This document shows, one piece after another, positions 27,837 to 36,846 of a stretch of 64,000 bases of DNA; positions within the stretch are counted from its first letter, which is position 1, and every line of letters starts with the position of its first letter. The translations under genes and the position numbers were made by a program. The stretch spans positions 372,001 through 436,000 of the forward strand of contig JAHLLA010000001.1 of NCBI GenBank assembly GCA_020444415.1, given 5' to 3'. The stretch comes from Bacteroidota bacterium (GTDB taxonomy: Bacteria; Bacteroidota; Bacteroidia; Bacteroidales; F082). Below the pieces are notes generated by a model that saw only the letters and a program-made list of their open reading frames with translations, had not been told where the DNA came from and searched no databases.

Positions 27837-29407
27837 TGCACGAGCAAAAGAAAATCAGGAAATATCTCATCCTGCTGATTGCGATTTCTACTTTGATCAG
27901 GGCTTTTATTGCGGCCACTATTGAGCTTGGTAATGATGAAGTATATTACCGCTTGTATGCCCTGTTTCCCGATTGGTCGCATTTTGATCACCCGCTGATG
28001 GTGGGCCTGACCATACAGTTTTTCAGCTTTGATTTATTATTTGATAGCGAATTCTTTCTTCGCCTTGGGTCAATCATCTTCGGAGCTGTAAATACCTGGA
28101 TCATTTACCAGATCGGTCGCGCGATCAAAAATGAACGCACGGGTTTTTACGCTGCATTGTTGTACACGGCTTCTCTTTATGCTTTCATTATAACCGGTGT
28201 TTTTATTTTACCTGATACCCCTCAGAATTTCTTTTGGCTGCTTAGCATTCTTTTCATGATCAAAGCCATACCCATGTGCCCCAATCTGCCCATGTCAGGT
28301 TTACGCATGCTGCGCATGGGACTGGTAATTGGACTGGCCATATTATCCAAGTACACAAGTGTGTTCCTGTGGGTCGGAGTTTTACTGTACATCATTATTT
28401 ACAACCGCGACTGGCTTAAAAACAAATGGTTGTATTATTCCATAGCCCTTACGGCCATTATCAGCCTTCCGGTATTGATCTGGAATCTCCAATATGATTT
28501 TATCAGTTTTACCTTTCATGGTGAGCGGGTTGAAATGAGTGGTTACAACATCAATTTGGACTATTTTCTTACAGAATTGCTTGGCGAATTTCTCTATAAT
28601 AATCCTGTTAATTTCATATTGATTCTTCTGACCCTGGTTGTTATTGCCAGGAAAAATTTACAACTCACACGCGCTTATACAAGAACCATTTTGATGGTTT
28701 CGCTGCCGCTGATCATCACTTTCCTGGTTTTTTCACTTTTCCGTAAAACATTACCGCACTGGTCGGCACCGGCCTACACCACTTTGCTTGTGCTTGTAGC
28801 TGCATGGATCGACCAATTAAAGAACAAAAAGACACTACGCATACCGGGGGTTATTTTCGCTTCCTTTTCAGTACTTTTTATAATTATTGCCCTGGGGTAT
28901 TCACAGATTAAATTCGGGATCATTGACTTTAAACATTTGCATGAGAAGCATGGTATCAAAACGGATGACCCATCGCTTGACATGTTTGGATTTGACCAGG
29001 TGGGTGAAGCATTTGAGCAAATCGTTATCCAAGATCAGGCATCCGGTTTGATGTCACAAGAAAGCATACTAGTGGGGAATTTCTGGTTTCCTCTGGCCAA
29101 TTTCGATTATTATGCATCCTCCCCCATCGGGATGAAATCTTATGGCATCGGCAGGCTTGACCAAATCCATAAATATGCCTGGATCAACCGGGAGAACGGT
29201 GGCTTTAAGAAAGGAATGGACGCCTATTATTTGACCACAACCAGGGATTATCGTTCGCCTTATGGCAATATTAACTCATATTTTGAAGAAATACTTCCGG
29301 CTGATACGATTCTGATCAAAAGAAACAGCCGTGTTGTTAAAAAAGCTTTTGTATATCGCTTAAAGAATTTACAGCAAATTCCGGATGATGTATTGATGTT
29401 TGATTAA
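27836..29407 (+). CDS. GT39-like membrane glycosyltransferase
   Basis: This 523-residue protein has about ten to twelve transmembrane helices. Near the N-terminus it has the acidic pair of the lipid-linked sugar transferases (ELGNDEVYYRL, residues about 32-42), followed by DWSHFDHPLMVG, as in ArnT/PMT-type enzymes. A C-terminal soluble part includes VGNFWFPLANFDYYASS. It is likely to transfer a sugar from a polyprenyl-phosphate donor to a periplasmic acceptor. Its ATG overlaps the stop of the PHP-like gene, so the two act together or are at least co-produced. The acceptor and donor are unknown. Confidence 0.85.
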   Translation: MHEQKKIRKYLILLIAISTLIRAFIAATIELGNDEVYYRLYALFPDWSHFDHPLMVGLTIQFFSFDLLFDSEFFLRLGSIIFGAVNTWIIYQIGRAIKNERTGFYAALLYTASLYAFIITGVFILPDTPQNFFWLLSILFMIKAIPMCPNLPMSGLRMLRMGLVIGLAILSKYTSVFLWVGVLLYIIIYNRDWLKNKWLYYSIALTAIISLPVLIWNLQYDFISFTFHGERVEMSGYNINLDYFLTELLGEFLYNNPVNFILILLTLVVIARKNLQLTRAYTRTILMVSLPLIITFLVFSLFRKTLPHWSAPAYTTLLVLVAAWIDQLKNKKTLRIPGVIFASFSVLFIIIALGYSQIKFGIIDFKHLHEKHGIKTDDPSLDMFGFDQVGEAFEQIVIQDQASGLMSQESILVGNFWFPLANFDYYASSPIGMKSYGIGRLDQIHKYAWINRENGGFKKGMDAYYLTTTRDYRSPYGNINSYFEEILPADTILIKRNSRVVKKAFVYRLKNLQQIPDDVLMFD

Positions 29408-29420
29408 CAATTTTAGTTTT

Positions 29421-30488
29421 TCAAAACCATTTCTTTCTCTTGAAATACCATATCATTCCAATAAATACAGTGGCCATTATACCTAAAACAATAAAATAAG
29501 CATATTTATACCCGAGTTCAGGCATATATTCAAAATTCATCCCATACAAGCCGGCGATAAATGAAAGTGGGATAAATATACCTGCCACTATGGTCAGGGT
29601 TTTCATGATCTCGTTGGCACGATGCCCCTGCAATGAAAAATAGAGTGCCGACATACTTTCGAGTTTCTGGATCAGGGATTCGATGTGATCCTTTACCTGC
29701 AGACACTGATCTTTGAGATCGAAGAAATATTTGGTATGCGGTGCCTGAATAAACTCCGAATCGCCATTCTCAAGTAATTGTACCGAATCATAAAAGGGCA
29801 TAATATATGACTTCACTTCGCGTAACTGCACTTTCTGATTTTCAAAACCAATGATCACCTCAGGATCGGTTTTTTTAATCAACTCAGATATGGGCACTTC
29901 TGAAACCACGTGATCGATACTTTCTATTACATTGAAATAGTTGTTCAGCACAGCATCGAGTAATAAAAACAAGAGGTAATCGCTGCTTCGCTGGCGCGAC
30001 AACCCCTTGCTTTCGCGAATTCGTTGCCTGATATATTCAAAATAATCACCTTTTTTTTCCTGGAATGAGATCACATAGTTCTTTCCCAGTAAAAAACTGA
30101 TCTTTTCATTCTCAAGTTCCTGTTTTTCTTTGTGATAAGCAACAGATCGGATGGTGAAAAAAAGGTGGTTATCAAATTCCTGTAATTTGGTTCGTTCGTT
30201 CGTATCCAAAATATCTTGTACTACCAAACGGTGCGCATCCACCATAGAGCACACTTTACTTACGAGGGAAACATCATGGATACCGTGCATATTGAGCCAG
30301 TAAAAATTCGCATCATCCTGGTCAATTCCGGGAATATTGTTGGGGTCAATATCTTTTATTTCGGTATAGTCTTCAGCATTATACCTGAACAACTGCAGAC
30401 TGGGCTTATCCAGGTATTGATGCCCGATAAATTGTGCTTTTAACGGATCAACAAACCGGTCTTTACGCTTCTTTATTTTTTTGCTCAT
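29421..30488 (-). CDS. corA: CorA-family magnesium/cobalt transporter
   Basis: This 355-residue protein has a large cytoplasmic N-terminal domain and two C-terminal transmembrane helices. The selectivity motif GMN is present in AGLYGMNFEYMPELG, following TLTIVAGIFIPLSFI. It should import Mg2+ (or Co2+/Ni2+) as a pentamer. Its start overlaps the 3' end of the mscS-type gene by 26 bases, so the two are co-translated. The first residues are very basic (MSKKIKKRKDR). Confidence 0.94.
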   Translation of the reverse strand: MSKKIKKRKDRFVDPLKAQFIGHQYLDKPSLQLFRYNAEDYTEIKDIDPNNIPGIDQDDANFYWLNMHGIHDVSLVSKVCSMVDAHRLVVQDILDTNERTKLQEFDNHLFFTIRSVAYHKEKQELENEKISFLLGKNYVISFQEKKGDYFEYIRQRIRESKGLSRQRSSDYLLFLLLDAVLNNYFNVIESIDHVVSEVPISELIKKTDPEVIIGFENQKVQLREVKSYIMPFYDSVQLLENGDSEFIQAPHTKYFFDLKDQCLQVKDHIESLIQKLESMSALYFSLQGHRANEIMKTLTIVAGIFIPLSFIAGLYGMNFEYMPELGYKYAYFIVLGIMATVFIGMIWYFKRKKWF

Positions 30489-31326
30489 CCAGTTCTTTTT
30501 TGTAAACTATAGTTCTGTAAGGGAAAGGTATTTCGACACCTTCCTTGTCAAAGCGTTCTTTTACTGATTTTAGCACATCGCAATGCAATCCGAAGGCTTC
30601 GTCATTTCCTGGTGTCCAGGCGTAAGCCCTTATGTTTACGGAAAAATCGGACAGACCGGAAACAAACATGGTTACGGCTTGTGCCTTGTCTTTAATTTCC
30701 TGCTTCGTTCTAACGTCCAGAAAGTTTTTGTGCTTCTCAATTTCTTCCCGAATGATGGTCATAGCCTTGTCAATATTGGAATCGTAACTGATCCCGAAAT
30801 CAATAAATTTCCTGATCCTGGTATCGCTGATAGTACTGTTAATTATGGTTTCATCATTGATATTGGCATTCGGAATGATCATCCTCCGATTTTCATAATT
30901 CCTGATCACCGTATGACGAAGCGTAATCTCCTCTACCACACCTTTATTAAGACTGCCCACTTCAATGGTGTCGCCCACCCTGAAAGGTTTGAACATCAGT
31001 ATAAAAATACCCCCGATGATGTTGGCAAATGCCTTTTGTGATGCAAAGCCAATAATGGCTGCTAAAATTCCTGCACTGGCCAGCAAACCTGCACCCATTG
31101 TTTTTAAAAACGGGATCATCAGGAAGATGATAATGATGGCCGAAAAGTAAATGACGAACCCGATGGAATTCTTTATAAAAGAAAAATTGGTCGGATCGAC
31201 ATTGATTCGCTTGGTAAATTTTTTGATGATCCGGTTCATAATAAATCGCACCACCACGTTCACCAGTGCGGCAGCTGCTAGCACAATAACCACTATTAAA
31301 ATATAATGCAGTGTTTCGGAGTTCAT
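30463..31326 (-). CDS. MscS-family mechanosensitive channel
   Basis: This 287-residue small-conductance channel has three N-terminal transmembrane helices. The pore-lining third helix is GAGLLASAGILAAIIGFASQ, with the family pattern of small residues. The beta domain follows with FANIIGGIFILMFKPFRVGD and GVVEEITLRHTVIRNYENR. The C-terminal alpha/beta domain is short. It releases solutes on osmotic downshock. It precedes corA with a 26-base overlap and follows fumC by 13 bases, so fumC-mscS-corA may be one transcript. Confidence 0.94.
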   Translation of the reverse strand: MNSETLHYILIVVIVLAAAALVNVVVRFIMNRIIKKFTKRINVDPTNFSFIKNSIGFVIYFSAIIIIFLMIPFLKTMGAGLLASAGILAAIIGFASQKAFANIIGGIFILMFKPFRVGDTIEVGSLNKGVVEEITLRHTVIRNYENRRMIIPNANINDETIINSTISDTRIRKFIDFGISYDSNIDKAMTIIREEIEKHKNFLDVRTKQEIKDKAQAVTMFVSGLSDFSVNIRAYAWTPGNDEAFGLHCDVLKSVKERFDKEGVEIPFPYRTIVYKKELDEQKNKEA

Positions 31327-31339
31327 ATATGTTTACAAA

Positions 31340-32725
31340 TTAAATCATTTTTCCCGGATCCACCCATTTGGTGAATTCTTCGTCTGTTACATAGCCCAGT
31401 TCGAGTGCTGATTCACGCAAGGTAGTTCCTTCTTTATGCGCTTTTTTAGCAATCTCAGCAGCTTTTTCGTACCCGATATGTGTATTCAGCGCAGTAACCA
31501 GCATCAATGAATTATCGAGGTTCTTTTGAATATCTTTTTCATTGGCCTCGATACCCACTACTGCATTTTTCGTAAACGATACACATGCATCCCCTATCAA
31601 ACGAGCTGCCTGCAGCAAATTATAAACCATTACGGGTTTAAACACATTTAACTGAAAATGGCCGTTCATACCACCGGCTGTTATGGCAGCATCATTGCCA
31701 ATTACCTGTGCACATACCATTGTCAGCGCTTCATTTTGTGTTGGGTTGACCTTGCCTGGCATAATGGATGAGCCCGGTTCGTTGGCCGGCAACTGGATTT
31801 CACCAATACTGCATCGCGGACCAGAAGCCAGCATACGGATGTTATGTCCGATATGCATCAAACTTACCGCCAGTAATTTCAATGCGCCGGAAGTTTCCAC
31901 CATGGCATCATGGGCAGATAAGGCTTCGAACTTATTTTCGGCAGTAATAAATGGAAAACCCGTCAGTTCAGCAATCTTTATAGCTACTTTTTCGGCATAT
32001 CCAGGAGGCGTGTTGATGCCTGTACCTACAGCCGTTCCGCCCAGGGCCAATTCTGTTAAATGCGGTAAAGTGGCTTTCAACGCTTTTAATCCATGGTCGA
32101 GTTGCGACACATAACCTGAAAATTCCTGCCCGAGTGTCAGCGGTGTGGCATCCATCAGGTGTGTGCGGCCGGCTTTCACCATATCTTTAAATTCGTTTGC
32201 TTTTTTATCCAGCGCATTTCTGAGCATTTCAACGCCGGGGATGGTGGTTTCAACCACCATTTTATAAGCAGCAATGTGCATGGCAGTTGGAAATGTATCG
32301 TTTGACGATTGCGATTTATTTACATCGTCATTGGGGTGCAGGGCTTTGGATTTGTCGGTTAAGCTACCCCCGTTGAGCACATGGCCCCGGTTTGCAATGA
32401 CCTCGTTCATGTTCATATTCGACTGGGTCCCGGAACCTGTCTGCCAGATCACCAGTGGGAAGTTGCCATCCAGTTTTCCTTCAAGAATTTCATCGGCTAC
32501 ACGGCCTATTAAATCCGCTTTCTCCCTGGCCAACACGCCCAGATCGGCATTGGTTAAGGCGGCCGCTTTTTTCAAATAAGCAAATGCATGAATGATCTCC
32601 TGTGGCATGGAGCCTTCCGGGCCAATTTCAAAGTTCATTTTTGATCGCTGGGTTTGTGCCCCCCAATATTTCTCGGCAGGTACTTTTACTTCACCCATGG
32701 TGTCGTGTTCAATACGGTATTCCAT
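31340..32725 (-). CDS. fumC: Fumarate hydratase class II
   Basis: This 461-residue oxygen-stable fumarase converts fumarate to malate in the TCA cycle. Features are the start [65 protein letters not shown] and the lyase signature [15 protein letters not shown] that holds the catalytic serine loop. It lies 13 bases ahead of the mscS-type gene. Malate dehydrogenase and malic enzyme genes occur further on at 51.6-56.2 kb. Confidence 0.97.
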   Translation of the reverse strand: MEYRIEHDTMGEVKVPAEKYWGAQTQRSKMNFEIGPEGSMPQEIIHAFAYLKKAAALTNADLGVLAREKADLIGRVADEILEGKLDGNFPLVIWQTGSGTQSNMNMNEVIANRGHVLNGGSLTDKSKALHPNDDVNKSQSSNDTFPTAMHIAAYKMVVETTIPGVEMLRNALDKKANEFKDMVKAGRTHLMDATPLTLGQEFSGYVSQLDHGLKALKATLPHLTELALGGTAVGTGINTPPGYAEKVAIKIAELTGFPFITAENKFEALSAHDAMVETSGALKLLAVSLMHIGHNIRMLASGPRCSIGEIQLPANEPGSSIMPGKVNPTQNEALTMVCAQVIGNDAAITAGGMNGHFQLNVFKPVMVYNLLQAARLIGDACVSFTKNAVVGIEANEKDIQKNLDNSLMLVTALNTHIGYEKAAEIAKKAHKEGTTLRESALELGYVTDEEFTKWVDPGKMI

Positions 32726-32780
32726 TCTTTTTTTGGTTTAAATATTTAATTAGGTTTAATTTCTTTTGTTTTTATGAGGT

Positions 32781-33128
32781 TTAAAAAAGCACTTCCAGTT
32801 CGTCTGCCGGATCGCCCCAAACAGCTTTGTTACCTTTCACCACAATGGGTCTTTTAATCAATTTAGGATTATCCACCATAATTTTGATCCACTCATGATC
32901 GTTAAAGTTCTTGCCTTTATAATCTGATTTGTAAACGGCTTCCTGGGTTCTGATCATCTCGTGAGGCTTTTTATGAAGCTTCATGAGCAGGGTTTCCAAT
33001 TCTTTTTCCGTGAGGGGATTTTTTAAATATTCAATCACTTCAATATCATCGGTCCGTTCCTTCATATATTGCAGCCCGGCGCGTGATTTTTTGCAACGTG
33101 GGTTGTGGTAAATGGTGTACATCATCAT
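32781..33128 (-). CDS. ArsC/Spx-family thioredoxin-fold protein
   Basis: This 115-residue protein matches the ArsC-type reductase family. The N-terminal YHNPRCKKSRAGL holds the single catalytic Cys followed by KKS, and the substrate-binding arginine regions MIRTQEAVYKS and NPKLIKRPIVV are present. It may reduce arsenate with glutaredoxin, or be a YffB-like protein of unknown role. No arsenic transporter or ArsR regulator is nearby, so the arsenate role is uncertain. Translation may start at any of the first three Met codons. Confidence 0.88.
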   Translation of the reverse strand: MMMYTIYHNPRCKKSRAGLQYMKERTDDIEVIEYLKNPLTEKELETLLMKLHKKPHEMIRTQEAVYKSDYKGKNFNDHEWIKIMVDNPKLIKRPIVVKGNKAVWGDPADELEVLF

Positions 33129-33454
33129 CTCATTTTTAAGACTAACAAATTTATTGAATTCTGGCGGATAAATTGGTATTTGTATGAATTTATCGCCTTT
33201 AATAGACTAATTAGTTTTGATGTAAAAGTCTTAAGGGTAATACCTGAATTTAATTTCCTGACTATGCGCTGAAAGAGACGTCAAAATTTCCGTAATCTTG
33301 AAAATTTGACTGAATATTTGTACCTTTATTCCTCATATAATAGTGGTTACCGGTTACTCTAATTAAGAATCGAAACAGCTTTTTTACAATAGAAAAATAA
33401 AAACTTTTAACAAACATATCACCTCAAAACATGACAGGAAATTAAACTATACAA
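33129..33454. other. Divergent intergenic region
   Basis: This 326-base AT-rich stretch lies between the minus-strand arsC-like gene and a plus-strand SnoaL-like gene. A weak plus-strand promoter candidate (TTG at about 33298, TACCTTTA at about 33321) is the only thing I see. There is no reading frame or hairpin of note. Confidence 0.4.
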
Positions 33455-33832
33455 ATGAATTTAGAAGAAAACAAGAAAAACGCTGTCGCCTTTTACAGAG
33501 CCGCATACGAAGGAAACCCCGGGGATGCCGTTGAGAAATATATTGGCAAAGAGTATATCCAGCATAACCCCGATGTGGCAAATGGCACACAGGGATTTAT
33601 CGACTATTTTGAAAGGATGCAAAAGGAGTATCCTGATAAATCGATTGAATTTGTCCGGTGTATTGCCGAAGGGAATTTAGTTGCACTGCATACGCATCAG
33701 ACCTGGCCCGGTAATGATGAATACGTTACAATGGACTTTTTCAGGTTTGATGAAAACGGAAAAATAGTAGAGCATTGGGATGCCATTCAGCAAATTCCGA
33801 AAAGCTCAGCGAATGCAAATACCATGTATTGA
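33455..33832 (+). CDS. SnoaL-like (NTF2-fold) protein
   Basis: This 125-residue protein has the NTF2-like fold of SnoaL polyketide-cyclase relatives: NKKNAVAFYRAAYEGNPGDA, YIQHNPDVANGTQGFIDYF, LVALHTHQTWPG and the final FFRFDENGKIVEHWDAIQ. Such stand-alone proteins are widespread with varied or unknown small-molecule roles. It is followed 15 bases later by a VOC-like gene on the same strand, so the pair is probably co-transcribed. Confidence 0.88.
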   Translation: MNLEENKKNAVAFYRAAYEGNPGDAVEKYIGKEYIQHNPDVANGTQGFIDYFERMQKEYPDKSIEFVRCIAEGNLVALHTHQTWPGNDEYVTMDFFRFDENGKIVEHWDAIQQIPKSSANANTMY

Positions 33833-33847
33833 AAAACAAATTGAAAA

Positions 33848-34243
33848 ATGACCCATTTCAGATCAGAACATGACCCGCCTCTTGCCACCGAAGCATGGGG
33901 TTGGAAATATCATCACCTTGGCATTCCTACCAGCAAAAAGATGCCAGGCGAAAGATATCTTCCTAATTTTAAATTTTATATTTCAGGATTTGAAAGTAGT
34001 CCCTTTGGTATTGAATGGATGCGGTTTGAAAAGAACAGCCCGATGGACATTTTAATTCAGACGGTGCCGCATCTTGCCTTTGAGGTGGCAGACCTGGATT
34101 ACGAATTAGCCACCCGGAATTTTAAAATTCTTGCCGAACCCAACCCACCTTCGGAAGGCATAAGGGTAGCCATGATAGAACACAATGGTGCACCCATTGA
34201 ATTAATTGAATTTAAAAAAAATAAAATATCAGTGCATTCTTGA
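33848..34243 (+). CDS. VOC/glyoxalase-like protein
   Basis: This 131-residue protein has the layout of a single vicinal-oxygen-chelate domain: KYHHLGIPTSKKMPGERYL at the start, VPHLAFEVADLDYELATRNF in the middle and MIEHNGAPIELIEFK at the end. Potential metal ligands are the first His pair, the middle His and the last Glu. It is probably in an operon with the SnoaL-like gene 15 bases upstream. The substrate is unknown. Confidence 0.78.
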   Translation: MTHFRSEHDPPLATEAWGWKYHHLGIPTSKKMPGERYLPNFKFYISGFESSPFGIEWMRFEKNSPMDILIQTVPHLAFEVADLDYELATRNFKILAEPNPPSEGIRVAMIEHNGAPIELIEFKKNKISVHS

Positions 34244-34360
34244 GTTCATGTTGTACTCTTTATTCATATACAGTTTATCAAATCTATAAGAAGAAGATAA
34301 AATAACAGCTTAAAAGCTTGACATTCAGAATTAATATTTTTAATTTTAGGCCAAAATGTC

Positions 34361-35446
34361 ATGAAATCTTTTGCTTTTTTACCCATTATTTATTGCCTGC
34401 TTATCTCATCTTATACTTTCGGACAATACAATGACTACAATCATGATGGTTTCTTAGACTTTAATTCGGCCATCGAAACAGATGATTATCTAGCAATTCG
34501 CGACACCGGTGATGTCATCCATACGATCCCTGCTCCCGGGTCATACTGCAATACAATTGCCTGGGACGGTGAAGCCATATGGGTGTCGGACATAATCTAC
34601 GACTCGTTGTACCGCATTTCATACGAGGATGGGGCTGTTTTGCAGTCATTTCCTTATCCGCCCGGGATAGATTGTATTGAAGGTCTGGATTACTCCGGGG
34701 GATATCTCTGGGCTACCAGTTGGGAAGACCCATCAGGACTTAACAGTAAAATCCTGAAGTTTAATCCGGCCAATGGTGAGTTGCTGGATTCATTCGATTA
34801 CCCCGCCGATCCTCAATGGCCGCATGGCATTGCTCATGATGGGCATTATCTTTGGGTCAATAATTTTCTCTACCAGGAGATCAACAGCCTCGATAAAATA
34901 GATCCTGAAACAGGGGAGCTTATCAGCTCCATCCCTGCAACGGCTGATGTTTCGGTAGGCATAGAATATATTGGAAACTCCCTGTGGGTGACCACAAAAA
35001 CCCCAAATAAAATTCAACGACTGAACCCCACAACTGGTGAAATCATTTGGGAAATGTATGCCCCCTGCTCCAACCCCAGGGGACTTAGCTGGGACGGGGC
35101 CTATTTATGGACGATCAACCGGGAGAATGCGACCCTTTATCAACTGGATATCGGACCCGCCTCAGTTGATGAGCCAGGATATGAAGCAGATATCAGCATA
35201 TACCCGAATCCCTCAACAGGGCCTGTGGATATACATATACGCTCTATATCTCCTGCAGAAACAGACTTGCTACTAATCAATACATCGGGACAACAAGTTG
35301 GAAAATTATCCGGTCAAAAACTGATTCAGGGTAAAAATACCATCCACTGGGATCTTAGCCCGCTGGATCTTGCCACCGGTTTGTATATTTTGGAACTCCG
35401 TTCGGGAAGCGTGGTAAGTTCGCACCGGATCATGGTTTGTAAATAA
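34361..35446 (+). CDS. Type IX-secreted beta-propeller protein
   Basis: The protein has 361 residues with a signal peptide (MKSFAFLPIIYCLLISSYTFG). Repeated blades follow, with recurring patterns such as IAWDGEAIWVSD, LDYSGGYLWATSWED, IAHDGHYLWVNNF and LSWDGAYLWTINRE, alternating with LDKIDPETGE-like turns. It resembles glutamine-cyclotransferase-like or SMP-30-like propellers. The C-terminal 80 residues (SIYPNPSTGPVDI to the final RIMVCK) form a type A type IX sorting domain, so it should be exported by the SprA translocon and attached to the surface or released. Catalytic activity is not evident. Confidence 0.88.
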   Translation: MKSFAFLPIIYCLLISSYTFGQYNDYNHDGFLDFNSAIETDDYLAIRDTGDVIHTIPAPGSYCNTIAWDGEAIWVSDIIYDSLYRISYEDGAVLQSFPYPPGIDCIEGLDYSGGYLWATSWEDPSGLNSKILKFNPANGELLDSFDYPADPQWPHGIAHDGHYLWVNNFLYQEINSLDKIDPETGELISSIPATADVSVGIEYIGNSLWVTTKTPNKIQRLNPTTGEIIWEMYAPCSNPRGLSWDGAYLWTINRENATLYQLDIGPASVDEPGYEADISIYPNPSTGPVDIHIRSISPAETDLLLINTSGQQVGKLSGQKLIQGKNTIHWDLSPLDLATGLYILELRSGSVVSSHRIMVCK

Positions 35447-35594
35447 AAACCGTATTTCGTTTTATTCAGATTCTTTTGTATGTGAAACAGATATTTACAT
35501 GGCTCTATGTAAGTAATGTTCATTTACGGGTCATGAGTTTATCAACTATTTATTTACATTTGACTTTCAAATCAAATTATAGATAACGATTTTT

Positions 35595-36722
35595 ATGCAT
35601 CTTCATCTACAAAAGACCTTTTATGCCATCGCTATTATTTTCGCGTTGTTTGCCTTTCTCATTTTTGCCAAAACCATCCTGATCCCGCTGGGAATGGCAT
35701 TGCTTATTTCTTTCATCCTCTTTCCGGTAGCTAAGAAATTCGAGTCGTGGGGTATGAACGAAATAATAGCTGCCTCCCTGTCGATGCTTTCATTGGCTGT
35801 CATTATCGCTGGTTTGATTTTCTTTTTCTCTACCCAGATCATGCAGTTAACGGATGAATTTACTGCTTTCCGCGAAAAGATCACGGAACTACTCACCGAT
35901 GTCATCCTATTCATCAACAAAAATGTAAGTTTTGCACAAGACCTCAACCGCGAAGACCTGTTAAGCCAAATGCAGGAGTGGCTGAAAAATTCATCAGGGA
36001 CGCTTGTGGGTAAAACATTTAATAATACCACCACTTTTCTAACCCAATTGCTGGCAACAGTTGTATACACTTTCTTAATCCTTATTTATCGAAATGGATT
36101 AACCAAAGCCATTGTCAGGTTTTACCCTAAAGAACGAAGGGGTCAAACGCGTAAGATGCTAAAAAGGGTACAGGAAGTAGGACAAAAATATCTGTCAGGA
36201 ATGCTGATATTGATCGTTATACTGGGTTTTGCAAATAGCATTGGCTTATGGATCATTGGCATCGACAGCCCTTTCCTGTTCGGTTTTATGGCCGCCGTTT
36301 TATCGATCATACCATACGTGGGCACTACTATTGGAGCCAGCATACCGGTGCTGTATGCATTCATGTCGCACGATTCGCTATGGGTACCTTTTTCGGTGGT
36401 AATTTTATTCTGGTCTATACAGGTGATTGAAAGCAATTTCCTGAATCCAAAAATTGTGGGAAGCAGCATACAGGTAAATGCCTTGGCTGCCATTTTAAGT
36501 CTGATTATAGGCGCCTCTGTATGGGGGGTTGCCGGCATGATCCTGTTTTTACCTTTCACTGCCATGCTCAAAGTGGTATGCGATCAGTATGAAGAATTGC
36601 ACCCCATAGCCATGCTTATCGGCAGTGAGAATTACAGCAGCGAAAACACCCGAAACAGGCCCATTGTAAAATGGGTGAAAAAGCTAAAGGATCGTATTAT
36701 AAATAAGATTAAAAATTCCTAA
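35595..36722 (+). CDS. AI-2E family transporter
   Basis: This 375-residue membrane protein has about seven to eight helices and matches the PerM/TqsA (AI-2E) family. Features are the N-terminal pair of helices (FYAIAIIFALFAFLIFAKTI and IPLGMALLISFIL), a central amphipathic region, and the C-terminal conserved FGFMAAVLSIIPYVGTTIGA and QVIESNFLNPKIVGSSI. Members export small molecules or act in Na+/H+ exchange, and the substrate cannot be told. A palindrome at 36739-36782 follows the stop, before a convergent gene. Confidence 0.9.
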   Translation: MHLHLQKTFYAIAIIFALFAFLIFAKTILIPLGMALLISFILFPVAKKFESWGMNEIIAASLSMLSLAVIIAGLIFFFSTQIMQLTDEFTAFREKITELLTDVILFINKNVSFAQDLNREDLLSQMQEWLKNSSGTLVGKTFNNTTTFLTQLLATVVYTFLILIYRNGLTKAIVRFYPKERRGQTRKMLKRVQEVGQKYLSGMLILIVILGFANSIGLWIIGIDSPFLFGFMAAVLSIIPYVGTTIGASIPVLYAFMSHDSLWVPFSVVILFWSIQVIESNFLNPKIVGSSIQVNALAAILSLIIGASVWGVAGMILFLPFTAMLKVVCDQYEELHPIAMLIGSENYSSENTRNRPIVKWVKKLKDRIINKIKNS

Positions 36723-36738
36723 AAGTAGCTATTGTTAA

Positions 36739-36782
36739 ATCCGTAGTCGCCACGATAATTAGCCCATCTTCAGATTACGGAC
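36739..36782. repeat. Extragenic palindrome, copy 1
   Basis: A 44-base element begins ATCCGTAGTCGCCAC and ends CTTCAGATTACGGAC, so the arms pair with wobbles. It matches copy 2 at 41944-41987 in length and in both arms. Both copies lie just after a plus-strand stop, facing a convergent minus-strand gene. Confidence 0.75.
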
Positions 36783-36846
36783 ACTTTGGACGATACATTT
36801 AACAGCATATCACGTACGTTAAACCTATATAAGCTAATCCGTCTAA

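Noticed and set aside
32781-33128. Arsenic resistance locus
   Set aside because: Only an ArsC-family protein is present, without arsR, arsB, acr3 or arsM nearby, and many such proteins do not act on arsenate.
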